Origin: Streptomyces sp. NBC_00691
GTDB taxonomy: Bacteria; Actinomycetota; Actinomycetes; Streptomycetales; Streptomycetaceae
DNA length: 64,000 nucleotides
Direction: 5' to 3'
Assembly (NCBI RefSeq): GCF_036226665.1
Contig: NZ_CP109007.1
Location: 682,001-746,000 of the forward strand
In this document: one piece after another, positions 1 to 12,246 of the stretch
How positions within the stretch are numbered: position 1 is the first letter of the stretch
Layout of the letters: the number at the start of each line of letters is the position of its first letter
The notes under the pieces: generated by a model
Told to the model about the DNA's origin: nothing
The model's database searches: none
Seen by the model: the letters and a program-made list of their open reading frames with translations, nothing else
Translations under genes and position numbers: made by a program

Positions 1-42
1 GTTTGTCCGGTCACGTCTAAGCCCCCAGGTTCTCGGCTGAGT

Positions 43-61
43 TGACAGTAGCCCTCTGTCA
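43..61. promoter_or_regulatory. Inverted repeat TGACAG-N7-CTGTCA
   Basis: Perfect 6-bp arms lie around a 7-nt centre. A TTGACA hexamer (42-47) that could be a -35 element overlaps the left arm, so a repressor bound here could block a rightward promoter for the phosphotransferase gene. No good -10 was found at normal spacing, so the assignment is inference from the palindrome alone. Confidence 0.35.
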
Positions 62-64
62 TAG

Positions 65-86
65 GCCTGGCGACAATTCGCCAGGC
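65..86. terminator. 9-bp perfect hairpin (terminator or leader structure)
   Basis: GCCTGGCGA, a 4-nt CAAT loop and TCGCCAGGC form a perfect stem-loop. It could end a gene lying left of the window, or lie in the leader of the phosphotransferase gene that starts 160 bp further on. No U-tract follows, as is usual in Streptomyces. Confidence 0.4.
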
Positions 87-247
87 TTCGCCAGGGTGCG
101 CGAGATGTTCCGCCACCCGCGCCCGGGTGTCAGGTAGGAACGCGCCACCCCGCCCCGCCGACCGGCCCTCATTCCCCAGGGTGCGGACCGGGGGCGGGCG
201 GGGCGACGCACGCAACTCGTCGGCACACGAAGGGATCTGTCACCTCC

Positions 248-1375
248 ATGTACACAGCATCGTCCTCCGTGTCCGCCCCGCCCCGGCCGCAGCACCGCAT
301 CGTCCCGACCGGCGCCGGACCCTACCTCGCTCCCGCCCCTCAGGCCGTACGGCCGAGGCGCTGGGTGGCGGGCACGGGCACCCAGCCGATCAGCGGGAGA
401 ATCGATCTCTCCGGCCCTCAGGGGGCGCAGCTGAAGATCGCGATCGCCTCCGTCCACCGCATCTGCCCGGAGTTCAACCCGGTCCAGGTGCTGCGGCGCA
501 GCGGGCGTTCCGTACTGATCGTCGGAACGACCGGGCGGACCACGGCGGTCGCGAAGTGTTTACTGGACCACTCCCCCGCGTGGGTCGAGCGGTTCCGGCA
601 CGAGATAGCGTCCTACCGCTCCTTCGTCCGCCACCGTCCGCCGGTGCGGGCGCCCCGGCTGATCGCGGCCGACCCGGAGAACTGCACGCTGGTGATCGAG
701 CGGATGCCCGGGCGGGCGGCGGCGCTCTCGCGCCACCCCGTCGAGGCCCCGCCCCGCGCCGATGTGCGGGCCGCGCTCGGCGCGATCGCCCGCCTCAACG
801 CGTGGCGCCCGCCGGCCGGGACGTTCGACGCGCCGCTGGACTACGGCACCCGTATCGCCCGCTACCACGAGCTCGGTCTCTTCACGGACCGGGACCGGGA
901 CGACCTGCAGAAGCTGCTGCACGGTCTGTCGCACGCGGGCGGCCGCCAGGGCATGGGCCAGTTCTGTCATGGCGACGCCCTGCTCTCCAACATCCTCCTC
1001 TCCCCCGCCGGACCGGTCCTCGTCGACTGGGAGCACGCCGGCTGGTATCTGCCCGGCTACGACCTGGCGACCCTCTGGGCGGTGCTCGGTGACGCGCCGC
1101 TCGCCCGGCGCCAGATCAGTCAGCTCGCGCAGCAGGCGGGCGCGGCCTCCCGGGACGCCTTCCTGGTGAACCTGATGATCGTGCTGACGCGGGAGATCCG
1201 GACCTACGAGACGGCGGTGCAGCGCACCATGAAGGAGGCTCCGCCGGCCGGTTCCGTACCGATGCCCACGGGCGCCCTCGCGCCCGGTGAGGAACAGCGG
1301 CTGCTCCTGAGGCGGCTGCACGACGACTGCGCCATGGCACGGCGGGCCGTGCGCGCGGCGGTCGGGACGCGCTGA
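248..1375 (+). CDS. APH/choline-kinase-fold phosphotransferase family protein
   Basis: A 375-aa cytoplasmic protein with the aminoglycoside/choline phosphotransferase fold. The catalytic loop is visible: HGD at residues 241-243 with N248 (HGDALLSN), followed by the metal-binding DWE around D260. A lysine in TAVAKCLL near residue 105 is the probable ATP-binding lysine. The first 60-70 residues are low-complexity, so the true start could be later; the ATG at 248 has only a weak GAAGGGA about 11 nt upstream. The gene stands alone, followed by a nested hairpin. The substrate cannot be read from the sequence: the family includes antibiotic kinases, small-molecule kinases and proteins of unknown role, and nothing nearby points to resistance. 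Confidence 0.8.
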   Translation: MYTASSSVSAPPRPQHRIVPTGAGPYLAPAPQAVRPRRWVAGTGTQPISGRIDLSGPQGAQLKIAIASVHRICPEFNPVQVLRRSGRSVLIVGTTGRTTAVAKCLLDHSPAWVERFRHEIASYRSFVRHRPPVRAPRLIAADPENCTLVIERMPGRAAALSRHPVEAPPRADVRAALGAIARLNAWRPPAGTFDAPLDYGTRIARYHELGLFTDRDRDDLQKLLHGLSHAGGRQGMGQFCHGDALLSNILLSPAGPVLVDWEHAGWYLPGYDLATLWAVLGDAPLARRQISQLAQQAGAASRDAFLVNLMIVLTREIRTYETAVQRTMKEAPPAGSVPMPTGALAPGEEQRLLLRRLHDDCAMARRAVRAAVGTR

Positions 1376-1405
1376 ACGCGCGGGCCCGACCGACGACACG
1401 GGGGG

Positions 1406-1448
1406 GTGCGCCGTGCGCCCGGTGCCGACACACCGGGACGCGGCGCAC
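1406..1448 (+). terminator. Nested stem-loop after the phosphotransferase gene
   Basis: An outer stem GTGCGCCG/CGGCGCAC encloses an inner stem CCCGGTG/CACCGGG with a 6-nt loop and small internal bulges. It begins 30 bp after the stop codon. The rest of the 315-bp gap up to 1690 shows no gene; it must contain the amidase promoter, but no confident -35/-10 pair was seen. Confidence 0.6.
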
Positions 1449-1690
1449 TGGCGTCTCCGGTCGCGATGGGGCCGACCGGGTCGGCGGGACCGGACAATGG
1501 TCCACTCCACTGACGCGCCCCAGGCCCGGGACCCGTCTCCGCGAAAGTCCGCCGTCCGGCCTCCATTCCCGCTCTGACGTGGGAAGTTCCGCTCGGGTAC
1601 GGGTGATTGACGGATCGTCCGGGAGCCGATACCCCTGTACGGGTTCGGCCCCGCACGCCCCGGTGTCACCCCCCGCCCCTGGAGGCCGCC

Positions 1691-3673
1691 TTGCTCCGTT
1701 CCGCGTCCGGACGTACGCCTTCGCGTCGTCTGCCGAAGACCCTGGGCGCGCTCGCGTCCGCGGCCCTGTTGCTTCCGCTGTTGTCCGCCGCCCCGCCGGC
1801 CGGTGCCGAGGTGCCCGAGGCGGGTGCGCTCCAGGAGCAGTTCGCGCGGGCGGCCGCGCGCCAGGGCGTACCGGAGAGCGTGCTGCTCGCCGTCGCCTAT
1901 CTCCAGTCGCGCTGGGACGCCCACGGTGGTGCACCGAGTGTGACCGGTGGCTACGGGCCGATGCATCTGACCGACGCGGTGACGGCGTTGGCCGAGACGC
2001 CCCCGCATCACTCCGAGGGCGCGGAGGACGCGCGCGGCGACTCCTCGCGCGCCGTGCGCTCCGGCACGCGGGCGGCCGAGCCGGCCGCCGTCCCGGCCGC
2101 GGGGGTGTTGCCCGCGCGGCTGCGCACGCTGGAGCGGGCGGCGGCCCTGTCCGGGATTCCGACCGAGGAGCTCCGGAGCCGTACGGCCGCGAACATCGAG
2201 GGCGGGGCGGCGCTGCTCGCCGCCGCGCAGCGGGAGTCCGGCCGGCCGGCGAGCGCTGACCCGGCCGACTGGTACGGGGCGGTGGCGCGCTACTCGGGCG
2301 CCGACGACTCGGCGACCGCCGCCCGGTACGCGGACGACGTGTTCGACGTGATCCGGTCCGGAGAGTCGCGGACGACCGACAGCGGGCAGAATGTGACGCT
2401 CGCGGCCGCCCCGGCGGTCGCGCCGGAGACCGCGCAGCTCGCCGGTCTCGGTCTGCGACCGCCCGCCGGCGGCCCTGTGGAGTGTCCGCGCACGGTGGCC
2501 TGCGAGTGGATCCCGGCGCCGTACGAGGAGTTCGGCGACGGCGACTACGGCAATCACGACAAGGCGAACCGGCCCGCCTCGCAGTCGATCGACTACATCG
2601 TCGTCCATGACACCGAGGCCACCTGGGACGTCACCCTGCAGCTGGTGCAGGATCCGACGTACGTCTCCTGGCAGTACTCGCTGCGCTCCTCCGACGGGCA
2701 CGTCGCCCAGCACGTGGCGCTCAAGGACGTCGGCTGGCACGCGGGCAACTGGTTCGTGAACGCCAAGTCCGTGGGCCTCGAGCACGAGGGCTTCCTCACC
2801 GCGCCGGACTCCTGGTACACGGAGGCGATGTACCGCTCGTCGGCGCGGCTCGTGCGGTATCTCGCGGCCCGCTACGACATCCCGCTCGACCGGCAGCACA
2901 TCCTGGGCCACGACAACGTCCCGGGGACGGTGACGTCCACGATCAGGGGCATGCACACGGACCCGGGACCGTACTGGGACTGGGCGCACTACTTCACGCT
3001 GCTCGGCCGGCCGATCACGCCGAGCGCCGGTCCCCGAGCCGGTGTGGTGACGATCCGGCCCGACTTCGGCTCCCACCGCCCGGTGTACACCGGCTGTGTC
3101 ACGGCCGGTGAGGCGTGCGCGCCGCACGGCAGCGGGGCGGTGCGCCTGCACACCGGGCCGAGCGCCGACGCGCCCCTGGTGAAGGACATCGGTCTGCGGC
3201 CCGACGGGCAGGACTCGACCACCGGGGTCAACGACACCGGGGCGCGCGCCTCCACCGGGCAGAGCTACGCGGTGGCGGAGCGCCGGGGCGACTGGACGGC
3301 GATCTGGTACCTCGGGCAGCGGGCCTGGTTCCACAATCCGGCGAAGGAGCCGACCGCCGTCAACGCGCGGGGGCAGGTCCTGACGCCCCGGGAGGGGCTG
3401 GCGTCGGTGCCGGTGTACGGGCGCGCGTATCCGGAGGCCTCGGCGTATCCGGCGGGTGTGCCGGTGCAGGCGGTGTCTCCGCTGCCGTACCGGCTGCTCG
3501 CGGGGCAGCGGTACGTGGTGGGCGGCAGGACCCCGGGCGAGTACTACTTCGCGCCGGTGTTCGACAGCAGCGGGCACAGGGTCGTCCGAGGCCAGGAGGA
3601 GTACTACCAGATCCAGTTCGGCCATCGAGTGGCCTTTGTGAAGGCTGTTGACGTGCGGGTTTCCCCGTCCTGA
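1691..3673 (+). CDS. Secreted N-acetylmuramoyl-L-alanine amidase with N-terminal lysozyme-like region
   Basis: A 660-aa exported cell-wall hydrolase. The TTG at 1691 is preferred because GGAGG lies 5 nt upstream and it opens a signal peptide (basic start, hydrophobic run ALASAALLLPLLSA, AGA-type cleavage). Residues ~40-250 resemble a soluble transglycosylase/lysozyme-like module (SVLLAVAYLQSRWD, GGYGPMHLTD). The Amidase_2/PGRP domain spans ~300-450, with zinc ligands expected at H306 (VVHDTE), the WHAG histidine and HTDPG. The C-terminal ~200 residues look like SH3-type wall-binding repeats. The enzyme should cleave the MurNAc-L-Ala bond of peptidoglycan. Whether the N-terminal module is active is unknown. 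The gene is monocistronic and ends in a strong terminator. Confidence 0.88.
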   Translation: MLRSASGRTPSRRLPKTLGALASAALLLPLLSAAPPAGAEVPEAGALQEQFARAAARQGVPESVLLAVAYLQSRWDAHGGAPSVTGGYGPMHLTDAVTALAETPPHHSEGAEDARGDSSRAVRSGTRAAEPAAVPAAGVLPARLRTLERAAALSGIPTEELRSRTAANIEGGAALLAAAQRESGRPASADPADWYGAVARYSGADDSATAARYADDVFDVIRSGESRTTDSGQNVTLAAAPAVAPETAQLAGLGLRPPAGGPVECPRTVACEWIPAPYEEFGDGDYGNHDKANRPASQSIDYIVVHDTEATWDVTLQLVQDPTYVSWQYSLRSSDGHVAQHVALKDVGWHAGNWFVNAKSVGLEHEGFLTAPDSWYTEAMYRSSARLVRYLAARYDIPLDRQHILGHDNVPGTVTSTIRGMHTDPGPYWDWAHYFTLLGRPITPSAGPRAGVVTIRPDFGSHRPVYTGCVTAGEACAPHGSGAVRLHTGPSADAPLVKDIGLRPDGQDSTTGVNDTGARASTGQSYAVAERRGDWTAIWYLGQRAWFHNPAKEPTAVNARGQVLTPREGLASVPVYGRAYPEASAYPAGVPVQAVSPLPYRLLAGQRYVVGGRTPGEYYFAPVFDSSGHRVVRGQEEYYQIQFGHRVAFVKAVDVRVSPS

Positions 3674-6031
<2,358 letters not shown>

Positions 6032-6043
6032 GGCGGAGGGCGG

Positions 6044-6060
6044 GCGGCCCGACGGGCCGC
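6044..6060. terminator. Short hairpin between convergent genes
   Basis: GCGGCCC/GGGCCGC with a 3-nt loop lies 13 bp after the geosmin synthase stop and 16 bp from the stop of the convergent S4 gene, so it may end both transcripts. Confidence 0.5.
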
Positions 6061-6075
6061 TCCACGCGTCGGCGC

Positions 6076-6441
6076 TCAGCCGTTCCGGCCGCGCAGCTCG
6101 TCGAGTTCGCGGCGGTCACGCTTGGTGGGGCGGCCGGCGCCCCGGTCCCGCACGGCTGCGACGGCCACGTGCTCGCGCGGCGGCGGGGGCGGGCTGTTGT
6201 CCACGTACGCCTCGACGGCGACCGGTGGGCCGACCCGCTTGGTGTGGAGTTCCTTGACCTCGACGATCCGTTCCCGCCCGCCGTGGAAGACCCGGACCTC
6301 GTCGCCGGGCTTCACCGACTGGGCGGGCTTGGCCCGTTCGCCGTTGACCTTGACGTGCCCGGCCCGGCAGGCCGCGGCGGCCTGGGCGCGGGTCTTGGTG
6401 AGACGGACCGCCCAGATCCAGCTGTCGACGCGTGCGCTCAT
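6076..6441 (-). CDS. S4-domain RNA-binding protein (Hsp15/RqcP-like)
   Basis: A 121-aa basic protein with an N-terminal S4 domain (residues ~1-65: MSARVDSWIWAVRL, TRAQAAAACRAGHVKVNG) and an arginine/lysine-rich tail. Members of this family bind structured RNA on the ribosomal large subunit; Hsp15 acts on stalled 50S particles carrying tRNA. The ATG at 6441 is chosen because the S4 fold begins there; an upstream extension would overlap the preceding gene. It lies 17 bp behind the hypothetical gene ending at 6459, so the two are probably co-transcribed. Confidence 0.85.
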   Translation of the reverse strand: MSARVDSWIWAVRLTKTRAQAAAACRAGHVKVNGERAKPAQSVKPGDEVRVFHGGRERIVEVKELHTKRVGPPVAVEAYVDNSPPPPPREHVAVAAVRDRGAGRPTKRDRRELDELRGRNG

Positions 6442-6458
6442 CGGCCCCCGCTCCCCCG

Positions 6459-6959
6459 TCAGGCCTGCTGGAACAGCTCGGCGGGCAGCGGCTTGAGCAG
6501 CGCGTACAGGTCGTCGGTGATCGGCCGGTCCCAACTGGCGATCGTGACGAGGACGTTGTCGCTGCGGTCGAACTGGACGCAGGAGATACGGCTCTCGGAG
6601 AGCTTGAGCCGACGGACGATCAGGAGGTTGTCACCCTGCATCACGGGGACGTCCTCGGTGTCGAGGACCTCGACGGGCTCGTCGTTCTCCAGGGCGGCGA
6701 GGAGCTGGGCCACCTCGAAGGGGATCTGGCCGTCGGTGAGCTCGCGGGCCGGGGAGCCCTCGGGCAGGTTGCCGATGATCATCGCGGGGCCGCGGCCGCC
6801 GAACAGGTCGTACCGGAGGAAGACGCCCTGGCAGGAGCCGTCGGGAGCGGGCAGCAGGCCGGCGCCGAGGTTGCCGGGCCAGTCCCCCGGGTCCATGGCC
6901 AGGACATCGAAGTCCGGGCCCGCGGGAGTGGCGGCGCTACGGCGGCGGAGGAAGGACAT
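6459..6959 (-). CDS. Conserved hypothetical protein, 166 aa
   Basis: No function is recognised. The protein is soluble and acidic, with no signal peptide or membrane segment. It has a regular alternating beta/alpha look (GVFLRYDLFGG, GNLPEGSPARELTDGQ, ISCVQFDRSDNVLVTIASWDRP), suggesting one compact domain. The ATG at 6959 fits the MSFLRRR start. It is the first gene of a likely two-gene unit with the S4 protein. Confidence 0.7.
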   Translation of the reverse strand: MSFLRRRSAATPAGPDFDVLAMDPGDWPGNLGAGLLPAPDGSCQGVFLRYDLFGGRGPAMIIGNLPEGSPARELTDGQIPFEVAQLLAALENDEPVEVLDTEDVPVMQGDNLLIVRRLKLSESRISCVQFDRSDNVLVTIASWDRPITDDLYALLKPLPAELFQQA

Positions 6960-7015
6960 ACGGCCATGGTACGTGCCCCGGCGCGCGATGCGACGCGCCG
7001 GGCGGCTCCGGGCGG

Positions 7016-10000
7016 TCAGTCCCGTCCGGCGGGGTCCCGGGGCTCCTGTCCGGTGTTCCTGAGGGCCTGCGCGAGGCCCGTGCGGTCGGTTCCCAGCTTG
7101 CGGTAGACGGCCGAGAGGAGCCGGGCCACGGTGGTGGAGTCGACGCCGAGGACGGCGGCCGCGTCCTGGTCGCGGACGGTGAGATCGGCGGCGGCACGCT
7201 CACGGGCGGTGAGCGTGTCCGTGCCCGCGGGGTGGAGCGCCCGGGGGCGGAGGCCTGCCGCGGCCAGCTCGGCGCGGGCCACCTCGACGAGGGCGTCGGC
7301 GCCGCAGTCCTGGGCGGCCTCCAGCCCCCGGTAGAGGTGCTCGGCCGCTTCTCCCGCGCGTTCGGTGCGGCGCAGGGCCGCGCCGAGGGCCACGAGGGAG
7401 CGGGCCAGCTCGTACGCGGCGGGCGACTGGTCGAGCCAGTCGACGGACTCCTCCAGGAGCTTCACGCGATCGGCGGGCTCGGACACCTCGGCGGTCACGC
7501 GGAGCGCCTGGCCGATCGCGGAGGGCGCCCCGTACTGGCGGGCGCGGGCGACGGCCTCCTGGGCGGTGGCGAGGGCCTTCGCCGGGGAGGTCGCGGCCTC
7601 GGCGAGCGCGAGGTGGAGCTGCCAGGGGCAGCAGGAGGGGTTGCGCTTGCCGCGCGGGTCGAGGCGCCTCGCGACGGCGGCCAGCTCCTCGGCGGCCTCC
7701 TGGGTGCGGCCGGTGGCGAGCAGCAGTTCCGCGTGGACGGTCTCGCAGTCGGGGATGGTGACGGCGGCCGGGAACGGTTCGCCGAAGTCGTGCTCACGGG
7801 CCACCTGCACGGCCTCGTCCGTACGGCCGCGGGCGATGAGGACCTCGATCATGACGCCGGTGGCGTACCAGAGGGCCGGGGTGCGGGCGCCGACGCGCTC
7901 GGCGAGGCGGAGTCCGGCGCGGGCGAAGTCCTCGGCCTCCATCAGTCGGCCGCGCCGGAAGCGGATGTAGCCGATGAGGGTGTACGCGAAGGCGAGGTGC
8001 GCCCCGCGCCAGCCCTGCTTCTCGAATTCGGCGGTTCCGGCGGCGAAGAGCTCCTCGGCGCGGCCGGGCCGGTCGGCGTAGAGGTGGAGCAGGGCCACGA
8101 GGACCGGCACCTCGAAGCCCCGGCTCTCGTCGGCCCAGGTGAGGCCGCCTTCGAGGGCGCGTTCGGCGTCCTTGAGGGCGGTGGCGGCGGGTTCGGCGCG
8201 CAGGGTGGCGTCCCAGGCGCGCAGTCCGATGATGTAGCGCTCGGTGACGTCGCGGCCGGTGAGGCGGTCCGCGAGCGCCGCGAGGCGCCGGGACCGGGCG
8301 GGCGATTCCGGTTCGTCGGCGCGCAGGGCGTCCCACATGAACTTCTCGGCCTGCATCCGCAGTCGGCTGCGGGCGTCGGTCGCCTTCCGGGCCTCCTCGC
8401 CGAGAAGCTCGGACGCCTCGACGAGCCGGTCGCTGTGCGCGAGGACCTGGGCGAGGCGGTAGACGATGCCGTGCCGGAGCGCCGGGTCGCTGACCGGCTC
8501 CTCCAGGGCTGCCCGCAGATGGTTGACGGTGGTGACGGGTTCGGTGAGGAGCGAGGAGCAGCCGAGCTCGTAGAGGACGGCGGCCCGGTCGTCGGGGGCG
8601 GGTGGTTCGCGCAGGGCGCGGGCGAGGAACCGGCGGGCCGCGTCGGGGGCTCCGGCGCGGAGGTTCTCGCCGGCGGCGGCGCGCAGCTGGCCGACGACCC
8701 AGGGGTCGCCCTCGGGGTGGGTCTCCAGGAGATGGCGGGCGGCCGCGTTGGGGCCGAGTCCGGCGTCGACGACGCACCAGGCGGCCTGTCCGTGCAGGGC
8801 GACACGGGTGGCGTCCGGGATGGACCGGTAGACGGTGGTCGCGATGAGGGGATGGGCGAACTGGAGGGGTTCGTCGGCCTCTTCGGCCTCGGCGAGGACG
8901 CGCGCCTCGCGGAGCCGGGCGGCGCAGTCGGCGACCGCCTCGCCGCCGAGGCCGGCGACGGCGCCCGCGAGCTGGGGTGAGATCTCGGTGCCGAGGACGG
9001 CGCAGGCCCAGGCGAGGCGGACGGGGGCGGGGCCGAGCCGTTCGAGCCGGGTGACGAGGCCGCTGCCTTTGAGGGCGGCGGAGAGGTCGGGCAGTTCGTG
9101 GGCGCCGTCGGCGGTGGGTTCGAGGCCGCGGTCGCGGACCTTGGCGGCGAGTTCGACCGCCTCGAAGGGGTTGCCCGCGGTGACGGACCAGAAGTCGCGG
9201 CAGAAGCTGTCGTCCGCGTGGGCCCCGACGCTGTCGCGGACGAGCCGGGCCACGGCGGAGGAGGTGAGCGGGGCGAGGTCGAGGGGCCGCTGCCCGGACC
9301 GGCGTCCGGTGAACTCCATTCCTTCGTCGGGGAGTTCGTCGGGCCGGTAGGCGACGACGAGGAGCATCGGCAGTTCCTCGGCGCGCGGGGCGAACGCGGC
9401 GAGCCAGCCGAGGGATTCGGGGTCGGCCCAGTGGACGTCGTCCAGGACGACGACGAGGGGCGCGCGGCGTACGGCGAGGTGGGTGAGGACCCAGTCGAGG
9501 CCGTCGCGCAGACCCTGCGGGTCGGGCGGCGAGCCTTCGGCGGAGGCACGGAGCCCGAGGGCGGGGCCGACGATGTCGTACCAGGAGCCGAGACGTTCGC
9601 GCAGTTCGGCGTCGCCGGCGTGGGCCAGCTGCGGCTGGAGGAGCTGCCGGGCGACGTGGAACGCGACCCGCTGCTCCTGGTCGCCGCCGCGTGCGGACAG
9701 CACCGTGCAGCCTCGGGCGGCGGCGCGGCGCCGGATCTCGGCGAGCAGGGTGGTCTTGCCGAGGCCCGCGGGGGCGGCGTAGGCGAGGATGCCGCCGCGT
9801 CGGACGACCTGGGGGCGTGCGGAGGCCGCGGCTCCGTCGGGTGCGGAGGCGAACACGGAGGCGTGGCCGGGACGGGGCTCCGGCGCGGAGCCGGCGTCGG
9901 GCACGGGGCGGAGTCCGGTCCGGCCGCCGGGGACCCGGTCGTCGCCGGACGGCGTGGACAGCGGCCCGGTCGCGGGATCGGGGTCCTGGGCGGGCGTGCG

Positions 10001-10183
10001 GGTGGGGACGGCGACCAGGTGCGGGCCGCGTACCTCGCGGGGTGAGGGCACGGCGACCGGCCACAACGGCTCGTCCGCCAGACCTGTCAGAAGGTCGAGC
10101 GCCTCCTCGGCCGCGGTGAGCGCGGCCTCGCGCTCGAAGAGGCCGACTCCCTGACGGGCCGAACCGCCGTCCTGACGTGCCAC
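7016..10183 (-). CDS. LuxR-family regulator of the LAL type (AAA ATPase plus C-terminal HTH)
   Basis: About 1055 aa, the usual size for LAL regulators. An N-terminal ATPase has Walker A (GLGKTTLL) near residue 140 and Walker B (VVVLDDVHWAD) near 247. A long helical TPR-like sensor region follows, then a LuxR HTH at ~990-1040 (LTARERAAADL, DSTTVARLLSAVYRKLGTD). The HTH departs from the usual LuxR wording (VRDQDAAAVLGVD where helix 2 normally reads SNREIA). The start is ambiguous: GTG at 10183 has a GGGGGTGG five nt upstream; an in-frame GTG at 10198 has none. It is transcribed away from the fatty-acyl operon, and its target cannot be inferred. Confidence 0.88.
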   Translation of the reverse strand: MARQDGGSARQGVGLFEREAALTAAEEALDLLTGLADEPLWPVAVPSPREVRGPHLVAVPTRTPAQDPDPATGPLSTPSGDDRVPGGRTGLRPVPDAGSAPEPRPGHASVFASAPDGAAASARPQVVRRGGILAYAAPAGLGKTTLLAEIRRRAAARGCTVLSARGGDQEQRVAFHVARQLLQPQLAHAGDAELRERLGSWYDIVGPALGLRASAEGSPPDPQGLRDGLDWVLTHLAVRRAPLVVVLDDVHWADPESLGWLAAFAPRAEELPMLLVVAYRPDELPDEGMEFTGRRSGQRPLDLAPLTSSAVARLVRDSVGAHADDSFCRDFWSVTAGNPFEAVELAAKVRDRGLEPTADGAHELPDLSAALKGSGLVTRLERLGPAPVRLAWACAVLGTEISPQLAGAVAGLGGEAVADCAARLREARVLAEAEEADEPLQFAHPLIATTVYRSIPDATRVALHGQAAWCVVDAGLGPNAAARHLLETHPEGDPWVVGQLRAAAGENLRAGAPDAARRFLARALREPPAPDDRAAVLYELGCSSLLTEPVTTVNHLRAALEEPVSDPALRHGIVYRLAQVLAHSDRLVEASELLGEEARKATDARSRLRMQAEKFMWDALRADEPESPARSRRLAALADRLTGRDVTERYIIGLRAWDATLRAEPAATALKDAERALEGGLTWADESRGFEVPVLVALLHLYADRPGRAEELFAAGTAEFEKQGWRGAHLAFAYTLIGYIRFRRGRLMEAEDFARAGLRLAERVGARTPALWYATGVMIEVLIARGRTDEAVQVAREHDFGEPFPAAVTIPDCETVHAELLLATGRTQEAAEELAAVARRLDPRGKRNPSCCPWQLHLALAEAATSPAKALATAQEAVARARQYGAPSAIGQALRVTAEVSEPADRVKLLEESVDWLDQSPAAYELARSLVALGAALRRTERAGEAAEHLYRGLEAAQDCGADALVEVARAELAAAGLRPRALHPAGTDTLTARERAAADLTVRDQDAAAVLGVDSTTVARLLSAVYRKLGTDRTGLAQALRNTGQEPRDPAGRD

Positions 10184-10592
10184 GTTCCACCCCCACACAG
10201 GGGGCGCGCGCCCGGCGCACGGTCAGGCGTGCCGAGCGGGAGCCCCGCGAAAGTCCCAGCGTACGCCCGAAGGAGTGAGCTGGGACGGCCAAACAGCCAA
10301 GCAAAATCCCGTCGTGTCGTCGGTGGCATATTCGACTCGGCGCAGAGCGCTGGGGAGTACCTTCGCCACCGCCGGCGCGACCGCTTCCGCCTCGGTCGGG
10401 CCGGTGTCGGCGGAGTGGGTGACCTGTCGCTCTGTGGCCGCGGAGGCGAACCCGAATGTCTGATACCCGACGGCCTCGCCCGTGTGCCCCGCGACCGGCC
10501 GTCCGGCCCCGGACGCGTGGGCGTCGCTCTGCGGGCCGGGGCCGTGGAGGCGTCCCGTGCGGGGGGGGGGCTCACGGGGCGCGCGAAGCGCG
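10184..10592. other. 409-bp intergenic region with a 10-G tract
   Basis: It lies between the LAL start and the stop of the ACT gene. No convincing gene on either strand; short open frames have poor codon bias. It should contain the LAL promoter. A run of ten G residues (10561-10570) precedes CTCACGGGG near the ACT gene's 3' end. Confidence 0.5.
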
Positions 10593-11024
10593 TCATCCGC
10601 GTCCCCGAAGGCGGTCCAGAGGGTCGCCGGGCCCGCCTTCCGCGAGCCGTTCGAGCACGGCCAGCGCCTCCCCCGCGCGCGCGTGTTCCACGAAGAGGTG
10701 GTCGTGGTGGAAGCCGGCCACCACGTTGCAGCTGAGCCCCGCCCCGGCGAGCGCCCCGGCGACGGCGGCCGTCAGCCCGACGGCGTCGAGTGCGGAGTGC
10801 ACGCGCAGCGTGATCCGGCCCGCCACGTAGTCGTACGGGAGGGCGGCGGCGTCCGCCTCCTCCTGGCGTACGACGAGAGTGAGGCCCTCGTCCTCGGTGA
10901 CGGTGACCACCGGGGCGACCCCGGCCGGGGCGGGGCCGTCCACCGTGGTGAAGACGTAGCGGCCGGGGTCGAGCTCCGGCCGCATCCCGGCGAGCAGCCG
11001 GGTCAGATCACGTTCCGCGTTCAT
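10593..11024 (-). CDS. ACT-domain protein
   Basis: 143 aa with a tandem ACT-like arrangement: YVFTTVDGPAP with VTEDEGLTLVV in the first half, then RITLRVHSALDAVGLTAAVAGAL with SCNVVAGFHHDHLFVE in the second. Stand-alone double-ACT proteins bind small ligands, often amino acids, but this one has no catalytic domain. It lies 37 bp after the Ltp3-like gene in the same orientation and may be the last cistron of the acyl-CoA operon, although it has no obvious link to that chemistry. The ATG start fits the fold. Confidence 0.75.
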   Translation of the reverse strand: MNAERDLTRLLAGMRPELDPGRYVFTTVDGPAPAGVAPVVTVTEDEGLTLVVRQEEADAAALPYDYVAGRITLRVHSALDAVGLTAAVAGALAGAGLSCNVVAGFHHDHLFVEHARAGEALAVLERLAEGGPGDPLDRLRGRG

Positions 11025-11061
11025 GGCCGCCAGGGTAGGCGTCCCGGCCCGGCAGGGCGGC

Positions 11062-12235
<1,174 letters not shown>

Positions 12236-12246
<11 letters not shown>

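Noticed and set aside
10275..10463. 62-codon plus-strand frame upstream of the LAL gene
   Set aside because: No homology, and GAAGGA directly abuts the GTG, leaving no proper ribosome spacing.
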